Shown: positions 19,237 through 29,021, numbered from the stretch's first letter. The stretch: DNA of 64,000 nt from CBDCWQ01 sp965223435 (GCA_965223435.1 CBDCWQ010000012.1:1-64000); one strand, 5' to 3'. Made by a program: numbers and translations. Notes: generated from the letters alone by a model not told the origin.

Positions 19237-19576
19237 ACCCCACGTCACCGCCGCGCACAGGCAACGGGTCTCATCCAAAAAGGCTTCTGGAGAAAAACGT
19301 CAGGGCGGACAAGCACCAGTCGAAGCAGCGGGCTTGGGGGGGTCCGTTGTGCGGCCAATGCTTGTCCAGCCTGACTCAGTAGCCACCATAGGCCATCCCG
19401 CGCGGGCGTTGGGGGGAACACCATATGCGCAGATAGGCCAGGCAGCACATAGGTCAAGACTCTTGCAAGTTGCTAGCCACAATATAAACGCTGGCGATTT
19501 TGTGGAAAATGCGATCTGCCGCGGTCACCATACCTCATTTTTCGAGGTTTTTTTGCCTCACGGAGAAGAATCGGCT
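19237..19576. other. Intergenic region before sigma-54 activator
   Basis: About 340 bases with no gene I can support. A modest AT-rich stretch near 19475-19500 could hold a promoter for the downstream activator, but I see no convincing paired hexamers or a GG-N10-GC sigma-54 site. Confidence 0.4.
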
Positions 19577-21052
19577 ATGGAACGCCGAGATTCTGCGGGC
19601 CTATGGCTGCGGTCTAAAAACCACGCCCAGCCCCGCCGAAGGAATGGAGAAGTGACGCGTCCAAGTCCCATTCGCGTTTTGGTGGCCGATGAAGATCACC
19701 GGAGCCAATACTTGCTCAAGATTTTTTGCCGGGACCGTCCTGAAATCGCGCTTGATTTTGTCGTAGACGGTCAGGAAGCGCTCGCTCGAATTGAACATGA
19801 GCCCATCGACATCCTGATCAGTGATATTCGCATGCGGACTGAAAGCGGCGATGATCTGTTGAGCGCCGTCAAACTTCGATATGGCAAACTTCCTGTCATA
19901 ATAATGACGCCTCACGGCTCGCTCGAGGGAGAGGTCGACTACCTGCACCGGGGTGCAGACGACTACCTCACCAAGCCGATGACCAAAGAGGTCTTCAGCC
20001 ATCGCTTGGACCGCGTGATTCAACGCGTTTCCTTGACCAAGGAGATCGAACGGCTCCGGGAAGTGGAAACGGGAGTCAGAGTTTCGGTCCTCATCGGACA
20101 AAGCCCAGCGATGACCGAACTCAAGGCGCAACTCCCCACTTTGGCCCAAACCGATGCCTCCGTGGTGATCTATGGAGAATCCGGCACCGGCAAAGAGGTC
20201 GTCGCGCGGGCCATTCACGACCTCTCCAAGCGAGCCGATCGGCCGTTTGTCACCGTGAATTGTGCCGCTTTGCCCGAGGCCCTCTTGGAGTCAGAACTCT
20301 TTGGCCACCGCCGTGGCGCCTTCACCGACGCCCACGCCGATACGCCGGGGCTGGTGGACGCAGCCCACACCGGAACCCTATTCCTTGATGAAATCGGCGA
20401 GATCCCCCTTGGCGTACAGGTCAAACTCCTTCGGTTCCTCGAATCCAAAGAATACAAACCCCTTGGCGCCCCCGAGAGTAAGATCGCGGACATCCGCGTG
20501 ATCGCTGCGACCAACCGAAACCTGACCAAGGCCGTCGAAGACGGACTGTTCCGAGAGGACCTTTATTACCGTCTGAACATTGTGCCGGTGCTTCTTCCAC
20601 CCCTCAAGGAACGTGCGGGGGATATCGCCCTCCTCACAAACCACTTCCTTGAACGTTTTAACGCACAGATGAACAAAAACGTGAGTCTTTCCCTCGCGTG
20701 TTTCAACCGTCTTGAACGTTACGCATGGCCGGGAAACGTCCGCGAGCTGGAGCACAAAATCGAGCAACTGGTGGTGATGTCAACCGATGGCGTTGTTCGG
20801 CCCGAGCTTCTCCAGCTGAACCCGCAAAGACCACGCCGCCGCGATTCGGAGTCTGGCCCCATCGGAACCTTTCGACAAGAAAAGGCGACCGTCCTCCGAC
20901 AGTTTGAGCGAAACTACCTGGTCCGCGTTCTTCGTGAGGAGTCCGGCCATCTGACGCGAGCCGCAAAGCGCGCGGGCCTCGATCGAAAAAACCTGTGGCA
21001 ACTCATGAAGCGCCACAACATCATCGCGGATCACTACAAAAGCCCACGATAG
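19577..21052 (+). CDS. Sigma-54-dependent response regulator (NtrC family)
   Basis: About 491 residues from ATG 19577, or 466 from GTG 19652; both have GGAG-like sites upstream. The order is a receiver domain (phospho-Asp in ILISDIRM, Lys in YLTKP), an AAA+ sigma-54 interaction domain (Walker A GESGTGKEVVAR, RVIAATN, Arg-rich GLFREDLYYRLN, WPGNVRELEH), and a Fis-type helix-turn-helix C-terminus. The loop contacting sigma-54 reads GAFTDA instead of GAFTGA. It activates transcription from -24/-12 promoters on phosphorylation. No cognate histidine kinase is adjacent. Confidence 0.93.
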   Translation: MERRDSAGLWLRSKNHAQPRRRNGEVTRPSPIRVLVADEDHRSQYLLKIFCRDRPEIALDFVVDGQEALARIEHEPIDILISDIRMRTESGDDLLSAVKLRYGKLPVIIMTPHGSLEGEVDYLHRGADDYLTKPMTKEVFSHRLDRVIQRVSLTKEIERLREVETGVRVSVLIGQSPAMTELKAQLPTLAQTDASVVIYGESGTGKEVVARAIHDLSKRADRPFVTVNCAALPEALLESELFGHRRGAFTDAHADTPGLVDAAHTGTLFLDEIGEIPLGVQVKLLRFLESKEYKPLGAPESKIADIRVIAATNRNLTKAVEDGLFREDLYYRLNIVPVLLPPLKERAGDIALLTNHFLERFNAQMNKNVSLSLACFNRLERYAWPGNVRELEHKIEQLVVMSTDGVVRPELLQLNPQRPRRRDSESGPIGTFRQEKATVLRQFERNYLVRVLREESGHLTRAAKRAGLDRKNLWQLMKRHNIIADHYKSPR

Positions 21053-21290
21053 GAAAGGAAGAACGCGGTGGCGCGTTCGGGGCGCTCGGACGCGTGGTGT
21101 GTTCGGGTCGTCCGTGGGTCCCCTCCGACCTACCCTAGACCCAATGTGCGCTCTCAAAGCCGTCGGTGTAGAGTCCGGGATTGTAGCGTGAACACGCCTC
21201 GTCGCCGACAAAATCGAAGACACGCATTCCGCCCAGAATTTTTCCCCGGCCGTACTAGGCGGCCGCGTTTCTTTATGTTTTGGTACATGG

Positions 21291-21635
21291 GTGAGCGAAC
21301 ACCGCACCGACTTCCTTGTCGTGTACGTCACCGTGCCTCCGAATCAGGCACGTGAGCTCGCCCGCTCATTGGTCCAAAAACGTCTGTGCGCGTGTGTTCA
21401 AATTCTCCCGAATGCCCAATCAATCTATCATTGGGGCGGCAAGATCGAGGAAGAAACGGAGGCGCTGCTCATGATCAAGACACGGCAACAACACTTTGAA
21501 CAGCTCCGCTTGCACGTAGCCGCCAAGCACCCCTACGATGTCCCTGAAATCATCGCCGTGCCCATAAACAAAGCCCACCCGCCCTATGCGGCGTGGCTCG
21601 CGGAAGAAATGCCACTTCGGGAGAGCGTGCGTTGA
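21291..21635 (+). CDS. cutA: CutA divalent-cation tolerance protein
   Basis: 114 residues, full length. Family motifs are VYVTVPPNQARELARSLV, KRLCACVQILP, SIYHWGGKIEEE and HPYDVPEIIAVPI. CutA forms a ferredoxin-like trimer; its exact role in metal tolerance is unresolved. The GTG start at 21291 gives the normal family N-terminus. The stop is followed 8 bases later by the receiver-PilZ gene, suggesting co-transcription. Confidence 0.94.
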   Translation: MSEHRTDFLVVYVTVPPNQARELARSLVQKRLCACVQILPNAQSIYHWGGKIEEETEALLMIKTRQQHFEQLRLHVAAKHPYDVPEIIAVPINKAHPPYAAWLAEEMPLRESVR

Positions 21636-21643
21636 GGCGCATC

Positions 21644-22960
21644 ATGATTGTAGCCGGGGACCGGGCGTTGACACGCTTCGTCACCGAGTCCTTGTTGGGC
21701 GGCCCACTCGACGAACACGCCCAAATACGAAACGCGCACTGGGACATTGCCCGGGCGCATTCGGGCCTCGAAGCCCATCTGCTCTTGACCCAGAGCGGGG
21801 CCCCGTTCGACGTTGCTTTAATCGATCAAGGGCTTCCTGACCAGGACCTCCTTGAACTCATCGGCAAGTTCCGACTGGCGCCCGAAGGCCTCAACCTCGT
21901 GATTTTTGTGATGACAGAACGAGGCCGCGATCCGCACTTTCGCCGAGTCGCATCTGAAGATTTTGGTGTCGCTGGGTTCATCGAAAAACCGGTCACGGCC
22001 AACAGCCTGCGCGACTCTTTGCAGACCACGGACCAAAAAAAGCGTGTTCTCTTAGTGGACAGCGACGTGGCGAAACGACAGGGCTACGCGCAAGTACTGA
22101 CCGCCGCTGGGTACCGCGTAGACACGGTCGGCAAAGGGGCGGAGGCGCTTGCCCCCGCGGACTTGTGGCCAGAAATCGTCCTCATCTCTTTGGATCTCGA
22201 GGATCGACGAGGCATCGACATCTGCATCGAGCTCAAAAAGAACCGCAATCGACCACCCACACCCGTGGTGCTTTATGGACACGTATCTTCGCTTCCAGGT
22301 GAAGAGGTTTCAGACAACGCCCATCGCGCCGACGACTTCATTCAGGCGCCTTTTGATGACGCCACGCTGGTTGAACGCGTGGCCGCGCTCATCGGGCGAG
22401 GAACAAGTTCTCTTCCCCCTCCTCCACCGAAGCCCACGCCGAAGGCCCCAGAACCCGTAGAGCCCGCCTCGCCGGTCCGAAGACCTCCTGCGGTGACAGA
22501 GACAGACCCGATCGGTCTCAAGCGGCCCGACTTGGGATCAGGATCGCTTCCACGACAGGCATTGATGGAGCACACCCCGGCGCCACCCCGCTCGGCGTCC
22601 CCAGCTCCGGTGGGTCCCACCCACCGTTCAACCCGCCGCGTGCCCTGTAACATCTCCATGTCCATCCGAAATGCGGGCAGAGTCTACAACTCCAAGACCC
22701 TCGATATCTCCCATGGCGGCATTTTCTTAGCGACCGAAGAAACGATGGATATTGGGACAGTCATCGATATGTGCTTCCAACTGCCTGACACCAAACGAAC
22801 GGTCCGCGCGGTCGGCAAAGTGGTCTGGGTCCGCCGCGTCGGAGGCGGTGGAGGCATGGCGGGCGTGGGTGTGAAATTCAGCCGCATCGAGCCCAACGAT
22901 CTGCAGTTGATCGTCGACTACGTCAACCGCGTATCGAGAGTCCTCTACTCCTCGAACTAG
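21644..22960 (+). CDS. Double receiver-like protein with C-terminal PilZ domain
   Basis: About 438 residues from the ATG at 21644, which has GAGG six bases upstream; a TTG at 21632 is possible. The first receiver-like domain keeps Asp in VALIDQGLP and Lys in GFIEKPV but has IVAGD where acidic residues are usual. The second (VLLVDSDVAKRQGYAQVL) has Ser in place of the phospho-Asp (IVLISLDLED) and lacks the Lys (FIQAPF). A Pro-rich linker leads to PilZ with RSTRRVPC and DISHGGIFL, the c-di-GMP-binding residues. It probably reads c-di-GMP rather than phosphorylation; the target is unknown. Confidence 0.88.
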   Translation: MIVAGDRALTRFVTESLLGGPLDEHAQIRNAHWDIARAHSGLEAHLLLTQSGAPFDVALIDQGLPDQDLLELIGKFRLAPEGLNLVIFVMTERGRDPHFRRVASEDFGVAGFIEKPVTANSLRDSLQTTDQKKRVLLVDSDVAKRQGYAQVLTAAGYRVDTVGKGAEALAPADLWPEIVLISLDLEDRRGIDICIELKKNRNRPPTPVVLYGHVSSLPGEEVSDNAHRADDFIQAPFDDATLVERVAALIGRGTSSLPPPPPKPTPKAPEPVEPASPVRRPPAVTETDPIGLKRPDLGSGSLPRQALMEHTPAPPRSASPAPVGPTHRSTRRVPCNISMSIRNAGRVYNSKTLDISHGGIFLATEETMDIGTVIDMCFQLPDTKRTVRAVGKVVWVRRVGGGGGMAGVGVKFSRIEPNDLQLIVDYVNRVSRVLYSSN

Positions 22961-23019
22961 CTTGTGCTTAAAGCCGCGAGCCCTTGACGCTCCCAACTTG
23001 GGCTCGCATGCTGTGGAAC

Positions 23020-24186
23020 ATGTCCAAAACGATGAAAGCCTTGGTGTACGATCGCCGAAAAGCCTGGGAGACATCCAAGGGCCTGTGGCTTCAAGAGGTG
23101 CCAGAGCCCACGCTCAACCCCCAAAAAGATGTTCGTGATGCCCATCAAGCGCTGGTCAGGCCCCTATTTGCAGGCTTTTGCGGCTCCGACAGAAATATTT
23201 GGTTCAGAAGAGCCTTCAAAGACATGATCGTCGATTCGCTCGACGCCGAAAACCAAGACCTGCGGATCATCGGCCATGAGCTTGTCGGCCGCGTTGAGGC
23301 TCTTGGACCAGAGGCCGAGCGGGCTTTCGGACTGAGGCCCAACGACATTGTCAGCGCAGAGAGCCATATCATCTGTGGCGTGTGTTATCAGTGCAGGCTC
23401 AAGGACACCCATGTTTGCGCCGACGACAAGATTCTGGGCATCAGCCAGGACGGCTGTTTCGCGCCCTTGGTCAAGCTACCGGCCAAAGCCCTGTGGCGAA
23501 CAAATGTCTCGAAAATTCGGCTCGAAGTTGCAGCCACCCAAGAGCCGTTTGGCAACGCGGTGCATGCGTGCACCAAAGTCAACCTACGTGGACAGTCGGT
23601 TGCCATCATCGGGTGTGGCACGATCGGGCTCCTATCGATAGTCATTGCGCGCGCTCTAGGCGCACGCAAAATCATTGCCGTCGAACCTGGGAGCAAAAAC
23701 CAAAGCCTGGCAAAAAAGCTGGGCGCAGATCTGGTCTTGGCCCCCCAAGCAGACCCGCATGGTTTTATTCACGACCCTGAGCTCGACCGAAAGATCAAGG
23801 ACGTCACCGACGGCGTCGGCGTCGACGTCGCACTCGAGATGTCCGGTGTCAACTCAGCAGTCAACAACGCCATAGAAGCAGTGCGCCGAGGTGGCAACGT
23901 GATTCTTTTTGGCCTCAAAGCCGGAGCCTGTATTATCGAACATTTCGACCGCCTTATTGTCGACGGTATTTCCCTTCATTCCGTCATCGGTCGCCGTATT
24001 TGGGAGACATGGCACATCACCCAGAACCTCCTGGAGGGTCGAAGCCCCAATATCCACGACGCCATTTGGGATACGCTCTTAGAAAAAGGCCAAAACACCG
24101 TGTTTTCATTCCACGATTTCGAGCCGGACCGTTTTGAAGAGGCCATTTCTACGCACCCGAAGGTGCTGCTAAAGTTTGAGGAGTAG
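23020..24186 (+). CDS. tdh: Zinc-dependent alcohol dehydrogenase, probable threonine 3-dehydrogenase
   Basis: About 388 residues. It has a medium-chain dehydrogenase fold: catalytic zinc region GFCGSDRNIW and GHELVGRV, structural zinc cysteines CGVCYQCRLKDTHVC, and NAD-binding IIGCGTIGLL. The adjacent gene four bases downstream is the Kbl-type ligase. That pairing suggests threonine oxidation to 2-amino-3-ketobutyrate, then cleavage to glycine and acetyl-CoA. The fit to classical Tdh is loose, so another secondary alcohol substrate is possible. ATGs at 23008 and 23020 both lack a strong ribosome site. Confidence 0.8.
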   Translation: MSKTMKALVYDRRKAWETSKGLWLQEVPEPTLNPQKDVRDAHQALVRPLFAGFCGSDRNIWFRRAFKDMIVDSLDAENQDLRIIGHELVGRVEALGPEAERAFGLRPNDIVSAESHIICGVCYQCRLKDTHVCADDKILGISQDGCFAPLVKLPAKALWRTNVSKIRLEVAATQEPFGNAVHACTKVNLRGQSVAIIGCGTIGLLSIVIARALGARKIIAVEPGSKNQSLAKKLGADLVLAPQADPHGFIHDPELDRKIKDVTDGVGVDVALEMSGVNSAVNNAIEAVRRGGNVILFGLKAGACIIEHFDRLIVDGISLHSVIGRRIWETWHITQNLLEGRSPNIHDAIWDTLLEKGQNTVFSFHDFEPDRFEEAISTHPKVLLKFEE

Positions 24187-24189
24187 ACG

Positions 24190-25386
24190 ATGTTTGAACA
24201 GGCAAGGTCCGTGTTTCGCGACGAACTTCAGAACATCCAGCAGCAGGGGCTATTCAAGAACGAGCGAACCCTTTGTTCACCGCAAGGTCGAACCATCTCG
24301 ATTTCCTCAGGGGAGCATCTCTTGAATTTTTGTACCAACGACTACCTTGGGCTTGCCAATGATCCCGATGTCGTCAAAGAAGCCAAAGCCGCCCTCGACC
24401 GCTACGGATACGGCCTGGCATCGGTGCGATTCATCGCGGGCACCCAAACGATTCACAAGGCCCTCGAGCAAACCATCAGCCGGTTCTTGGGCACCGAGGA
24501 TACCATTCTCTATTCGAGTTGCTTCGATGCCAACGGCGGCCTTTTCGAAACGATCCTCAGCGACCAAGACGCCGTCATCTCAGACGCCCTCAACCACGCA
24601 TCGATCATCGACGGCATCCGTCTTTGTAAAGCCAAGCGGCTGCGTTACAGCAATGGAGACATGGCCGCGCTCGAAAAGGCACTTCAAGACTGCCGAAACA
24701 GCCGCTTGCGGCTCATCGCCACCGACGGTGTCTTTTCGATGGATGGCTGTTACGCCAAGCTGCCAGAGATTTGCGCACTCGCGCGCCGCTATTCGGCCAT
24801 GGTGATGGTCGACGACAGCCATGCAACGGGCTTCGTTGGGGTCAACGGCCGGGGCACACCCGAACATTTTTCGGTAGAGGGCCAGATCGACATCATCACT
24901 TCCACTTTGGGCAAGGCCCTTGGCGGCGCGTCGGGTGGATTCACCAGTGGGAAAAAAGAAGTCATCGCCTTGCTCCGGCAACGTTCCAGGCCGTACCTGT
25001 TTTCCAATGCCGTGCCCCCCGTCGTCTGCGGCGCGGCTTTGTCTATTCTTGGGCGTGTCCAAGCAAGCACCAAGGCCCGTACAACCTTACATGCCCACGC
25101 ACAGTCGTTTCGAACAGGGATGATCCAGCGCGGATTTCGCATTCCGCCCGGAAGTCATCCCATTGTGCCAGTCATGATTGGCGACGCCCGTACCGCACAC
25201 GACATGGCAGACGCCCTCGGTACACTGGGGATTTATGTGATCGGATTTTCGTACCCTGTGGTGCCCAAAAACCAGGCAAGAATCCGAGTTCAGCTTTCTG
25301 CCGCACACCGCGCCCCAGATCTGGAGCGAGCCATGGACGCATTCGAAGAAGTGGGGAAGCGTCTGTCTTTGACACCCGCTCGATAG
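24190..25386 (+). CDS. kbl: Glycine C-acetyltransferase / 2-amino-3-ketobutyrate CoA ligase
   Basis: 398 residues of the alpha-oxoamine synthase family, PLP-dependent. Motifs are FCTNDYLGLA near the N-terminus, VMVDDSHATGFVG, and the PLP Lys in ITSTLGKALGGASGG. The length matches Kbl. Four bases separate it from the dehydrogenase gene. The related enzymes BioF and serine palmitoyltransferase share the fold, but the dehydrogenase neighbour favours threonine breakdown. Confidence 0.87.
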   Translation: MFEQARSVFRDELQNIQQQGLFKNERTLCSPQGRTISISSGEHLLNFCTNDYLGLANDPDVVKEAKAALDRYGYGLASVRFIAGTQTIHKALEQTISRFLGTEDTILYSSCFDANGGLFETILSDQDAVISDALNHASIIDGIRLCKAKRLRYSNGDMAALEKALQDCRNSRLRLIATDGVFSMDGCYAKLPEICALARRYSAMVMVDDSHATGFVGVNGRGTPEHFSVEGQIDIITSTLGKALGGASGGFTSGKKEVIALLRQRSRPYLFSNAVPPVVCGAALSILGRVQASTKARTTLHAHAQSFRTGMIQRGFRIPPGSHPIVPVMIGDARTAHDMADALGTLGIYVIGFSYPVVPKNQARIRVQLSAAHRAPDLERAMDAFEEVGKRLSLTPAR

Positions 25387-25448
25387 GGAAGTGATCCATG
25401 GGATCCTACCTCGGCGCCCTTGGGGGGCAACGCAACCGACCCGTAGGT

Positions 25449-27305
25449 TTAGATCATCGCGTCCGCGGTCACTCGAAATACTTCTTCGTAGGTCGTGTGG
25501 CCTCGTGCCAACTTGCGAATGGCCCCCTGCCTGAGTGACGTCATGCCATCAAGCTCAGCGGCCTTCGCGATCTCTTTGCTGTCTTTCCCCTCTGCAACCA
25601 TCTTGCGTATCTTGGGCGAAACATCCATCAACTCAAAAATGCCGGTACGCCCAAAAAGGCCTGTATTGCGACAGCGCACACAGCCTTCACCGAGCTTCAC
25701 AGGCAACTTGCGCGTTTCGCCCGGCTCGAGCTGAATCCCCAGGGCGGCTATCTGCTCCTCGGTCAAAAAGTGTTCTTTTCCACAATCTTTGCAAACTTTT
25801 CGGACCAATCTTTGGGCGATAACTCCGGTCATGACGGACGCGAGCAAAAACGGTTCCACCCCAAGATCAAGCATTCTGGTCACCGACGATGCGCAGTCGT
25901 TGGTGTGTAGAGTAGACAGCACGAGGTGGCCAGTCAGCGCTGCTTGTACGGTCATCTTGGCGGTTTCTTCATCTCGAATCTCACCCACCATGATGACATC
26001 CGGATCTTGACGAAGAATGGTCTTCAGCGCAGAGGCAAAAGTCACATCAATCTTGGTTTGCACCGCCACTTGATTGACCTGCTCAAAAACCATCTCAATG
26101 GGGTCTTCTACGGTCAGGATATTCACTCCGGGTTTGGCGAGATGCCGGAGGGTAGAATACAAAGTTGTTGTTTTTCCACTCCCGGTGGGGCCGGTGACCA
26201 AAATCAGTCCGTGCGGACTTGAAACCCATCGTTCAAACATTTCTCGCTCGTGCGAAGCAAACCCGAGCTCAGTCACGTCGGCCAGCAGCACCTGGGGATC
26301 GAAAATTCGGATCACAATCTTTTCGCCAAAAGCCACGGGTAAAGACGAAACGCGCAGCTCAATTTCGCGCTCTCCTTTTTGGGTCTTGATTCGACCGTCT
26401 TGAGGCCTTCGTTTTTCCGCGATGTCCATCCGGGCCAGGATCTTGACCCGCGCGGTCATCGCCGGATGAACCACGGAAGGAATCTCACCGATATCGTGGA
26501 GTATTCCATCGATGCGAAGACGCAGCTTGGATACGTCGCGTTTGGGTTCGATGTGAATGTCGCTCGCCCGATTGTCGAAGGCCGCATTCAGCAAGTATTC
26601 GACCGCCGCCACGATCTTTTGATCTCCGGGGTCGATTTCCTCGGAACTTCGTACCCGAACCAGTTGTTCGAGATTCTGGAGATTGACCCCACCCCGAGCA
26701 TCCAGCGCCGCACCGCTGACCGCTTGGCGAAAACCGTAGACCTGCGTGATGATGTTCACGATGTCCCGCTTCGCGGTCACGATGGTCGCAACGCGCTGGC
26801 CTGTGGCCAGTGCAAACTCTTCCAGTGCGTGGGTGTCGTAAGGATCTGCGATGGCCACCGTCAGCTGACCACCCTTGTCGGAAATCGGGAGCATCAGGTG
26901 TTTGCGGGCAAATCCTTTGGGAAGTGCTCGGGTGATGAGCCCCATGTCGAGCTCGAGGGGGTCGATCTTTTTGTAAGGAACCCCGGAGGCCTGGCTCAGA
27001 AGCTGGGCGAGGATGTCTTCGTCTACGGTCCGTCCGGGCGCGTCAGGATGAGGGATGCGGGCCGCATCGACCATTTCGGTGGGGGCCACCGAATAATCCT
27101 TTCGCCGGGCCCCCTGAGGCCCAAATTTCTCCCGCAGGAATTTGGTTCTGAGCGTCTCTTGCTTGCCGTACAGATCCCGAAGTTGGCTGTCCGAAATGGC
27201 GGACGCCTCCCGGAGAAGTTCGAGCAAGAACTCAAAACTTAATCGATTCCCCGGCGGAGACCGACGAAAATGGCCCGCCCTCGGTCGATGGACCGCCTCA
27301 TTCAT
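25449..27305 (-). CDS. pilB: Type IV pilus / type II secretion assembly ATPase (PilB/GspE)
   Basis: 618 residues. An N-terminal GspE-N-like domain is followed by the ATPase: Walker A VTGPTGSGKTTTLYS, Asp box, Walker B PDVIMVGEIRDEET, His box LSTLHTNDCASS. The zinc tetracysteine pair is CKDCGK and CVRCRNTG. It powers pilin or pseudopilin polymerisation at the inner membrane. No other pilus or secretion gene is nearby, so PilB versus GspE cannot be decided from context. Confidence 0.93.
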   Translation of the reverse strand: MNEAVHRPRAGHFRRSPPGNRLSFEFLLELLREASAISDSQLRDLYGKQETLRTKFLREKFGPQGARRKDYSVAPTEMVDAARIPHPDAPGRTVDEDILAQLLSQASGVPYKKIDPLELDMGLITRALPKGFARKHLMLPISDKGGQLTVAIADPYDTHALEEFALATGQRVATIVTAKRDIVNIITQVYGFRQAVSGAALDARGGVNLQNLEQLVRVRSSEEIDPGDQKIVAAVEYLLNAAFDNRASDIHIEPKRDVSKLRLRIDGILHDIGEIPSVVHPAMTARVKILARMDIAEKRRPQDGRIKTQKGEREIELRVSSLPVAFGEKIVIRIFDPQVLLADVTELGFASHEREMFERWVSSPHGLILVTGPTGSGKTTTLYSTLRHLAKPGVNILTVEDPIEMVFEQVNQVAVQTKIDVTFASALKTILRQDPDVIMVGEIRDEETAKMTVQAALTGHLVLSTLHTNDCASSVTRMLDLGVEPFLLASVMTGVIAQRLVRKVCKDCGKEHFLTEEQIAALGIQLEPGETRKLPVKLGEGCVRCRNTGLFGRTGIFELMDVSPKIRKMVAEGKDSKEIAKAAELDGMTSLRQGAIRKLARGHTTYEEVFRVTADAMI

Positions 27306-27325
27306 GGGCTGATTTTAACTTAAAA

Positions 27326-28369
27326 TCACCGCAGCACCACCTCGGGTTCCCGAAGCCGGGTCACCGTGCGGTCAACCGCCGAGGATACCCCGTCAGAGAT
27401 CGCGGCGGAGGTGCTTTCGAGCAGGAGGTCCAAAAGCCCAGGGCCGGACTTCTTAGGGTACACCAACATGGGCTCTTCCCCGGGCGAAGCGCTGGTTGTG
27501 GAAGTCGCCGTCGCGGCCCCTTCGTCTTTGGCCTTCGCGAGCGACACGGCCTTGCGCGCCGCGTCATAGAGCCCCCCGAGCTCATCGACGAGGCCCACCT
27601 CGTGGGCGGCCCGCCCCGTCATGATACGCCCGTCCGCCACCCGGCGAACGGCATCAAGGGGCAGCTTTCGGCGGGCGGCGGTCACCGCCACAAACTGTTC
27701 ATAAATGTCCTGGATCAGGCCCATGAGGAGAGCCTCGTCGGCCGAGGTCGCCTCCCTGAACGGGTTCCCCACGTCTTTGAGGGGCCCCGACTTATAGGTG
27801 CGGACACGCACCCGCAAGAGCTCGGCAATACCGCGCAAGTCGGGGCTCTGCGTGATCACCCCGATGGAACCGGTCACCGACCCCGGCGATGCATAGACCC
27901 AATCCGCCCCGAGCGACGCCCAGAACCCTCCAGACGCAGCCACACTGCCCATCGACGCGACCACTGGCTTTGCCTTAGAAGCCTCGCGCATCGCAGAAAA
28001 GATTTCCTGAGAGGGCGCGACGGCCCCACCCGGGGAATCGATGCGCACCACAATCCCCAACAAATCGTCCCGAGACGAAAACGCGCGGATATCGCGAACC
28101 GTCTCTTTCGCGTCCATAATGGGTCCGAGAAGCTCGACCACCCCAACCCGATCACCGCTTCCTACAAACAACCCTTCGGTGCCACGAGAGGTCGTGGTGA
28201 CGCAGGTTGCGCAGGTCCCCCCGAGCCCCATACCGACTGCCAGCGCACCAAGGGCCCAAAGCGTCTTCGAGGATGATTGCGGCTTCGTGGGTCGCTTCGG
28301 GCCCAACCGAGGTCTTGGTGCGGCCCCCTCGGGCCTTGGCCCCGGCGGTGGATGCATGGTTGCCGGCAC
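27326..28369 (-). CDS. sppA: Signal peptide peptidase SppA (S49)
   Basis: 347 residues. An N-terminal basic region and a hydrophobic anchor near residues 38-60 precede the protease. The catalytic Ser is in MGSVAASGGFW and the general-base Lys in TYKSGPLKDVGNPFR, the short-SppA arrangement. It degrades membrane-released signal peptides at the periplasmic face. The GTG at 28369 or the ATG four codons later are both possible starts. It lies 20 bases upstream of the pilB start, on the same strand. Confidence 0.92.
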   Translation of the reverse strand: MPATMHPPPGPRPEGAAPRPRLGPKRPTKPQSSSKTLWALGALAVGMGLGGTCATCVTTTSRGTEGLFVGSGDRVGVVELLGPIMDAKETVRDIRAFSSRDDLLGIVVRIDSPGGAVAPSQEIFSAMREASKAKPVVASMGSVAASGGFWASLGADWVYASPGSVTGSIGVITQSPDLRGIAELLRVRVRTYKSGPLKDVGNPFREATSADEALLMGLIQDIYEQFVAVTAARRKLPLDAVRRVADGRIMTGRAAHEVGLVDELGGLYDAARKAVSLAKAKDEGAATATSTTSASPGEEPMLVYPKKSGPGLLDLLLESTSAAISDGVSSAVDRTVTRLREPEVVLR

Positions 28370-28439
28370 TAGCGCACCCGCACTCCAAGGTCCAGGGTTT
28401 CCGGTGGAGGCGCGCTTGGCCTTGGAGGTTCGGCGCCCT

Positions 28440-28751
28440 CTAAGCCGTGCCTACTTCGTGTGGCGGACGGAGGCGATCCCGAATTTCGGCGAGAAGTTCG
28501 TAGGTCACGGAGGGCATCCGAACCAAATCTTGCAGCGGAGGCAAAAGATAGGCCTGCTCGACCTCAGCGAGCCCGTGGCGGCTGGCGTCGACGACGTCAA
28601 AAGCAAAAAGGTAGGCCTCGCCGAGTTCTTCCTCCCGCGACAACACACGGTCAAACATCTCCAGAATTTCAGAGCGGCGAATCACAATCGGCCGATCGCG
28701 CTCGTCGTCCTTCGACTTCGCCTGGCCACGTGCCTTGCCCCCTCGGTCCAC
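28440..28751 (-). CDS. Small conserved-looking hypothetical protein
   Basis: 103 residues from a GTG start. The N-terminus is Lys/Arg/Asp-rich; the rest is amphipathic (RRSEILEMFDRVLSREEELG, LLPPLQDLVRMP). No membrane segment, signal or known motif is seen. Coding potential is supported by acidic/basic alternation and gene spacing (70 bases upstream of sppA, same strand). Not recognised. Confidence 0.6.
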   Translation of the reverse strand: MDRGGKARGQAKSKDDERDRPIVIRRSEILEMFDRVLSREEELGEAYLFAFDVVDASRHGLAEVEQAYLLPPLQDLVRMPSVTYELLAEIRDRLRPPHEVGTA

Positions 28752-28949
28752 GCTTCATTGTTAGCATTGCCGGGCAACAAGAGCGAGGTGAGCGCAGCAA
28801 CGACACCGTCACCGGGCAAAAAGTGGGCGGCTTTTCTTAGACCGTGTTGGCGGACAGACCCACACGGGCGCCTTTCTTACGACCTTTCTTGAAAGGTGCC
28901 TTGACCTGCCTCGAGCCCTACAAGCCGCTCGAAGCGATGTGAAGAAAAG

Positions 28950-29021
28950 AGCGGGAGACGAGATTTGAACTCGCGACTTCGACCTTGGCAAGGTCGCACT
29001 CTACCACTGAGTTACTCCCGC
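28950..29021 (-). tRNA. tRNA-Gly (GCC)
   Basis: The minus strand folds as a complete cloverleaf: acceptor GCGGGAG/CTCCCGC, D-stem ACTC/GAGT, anticodon stem CGACC/GGTCG with loop TTGCCAA (anticodon GCC), T-arm GCGAG/CTCGT with loop TTCAAAT. The discriminator is U. The 3' CCA is not encoded. Confidence 0.96.

Noticed and set aside
28838..28906. 22-codon very basic ORF (VKAPFKKGRKKGARVGLSAN) between the tRNA-Gly and the next gene, minus strand
   Set aside because: It needs a start inferred from GTC or similar, has no ribosome site, and could be a chance frame. Not enough to annotate.
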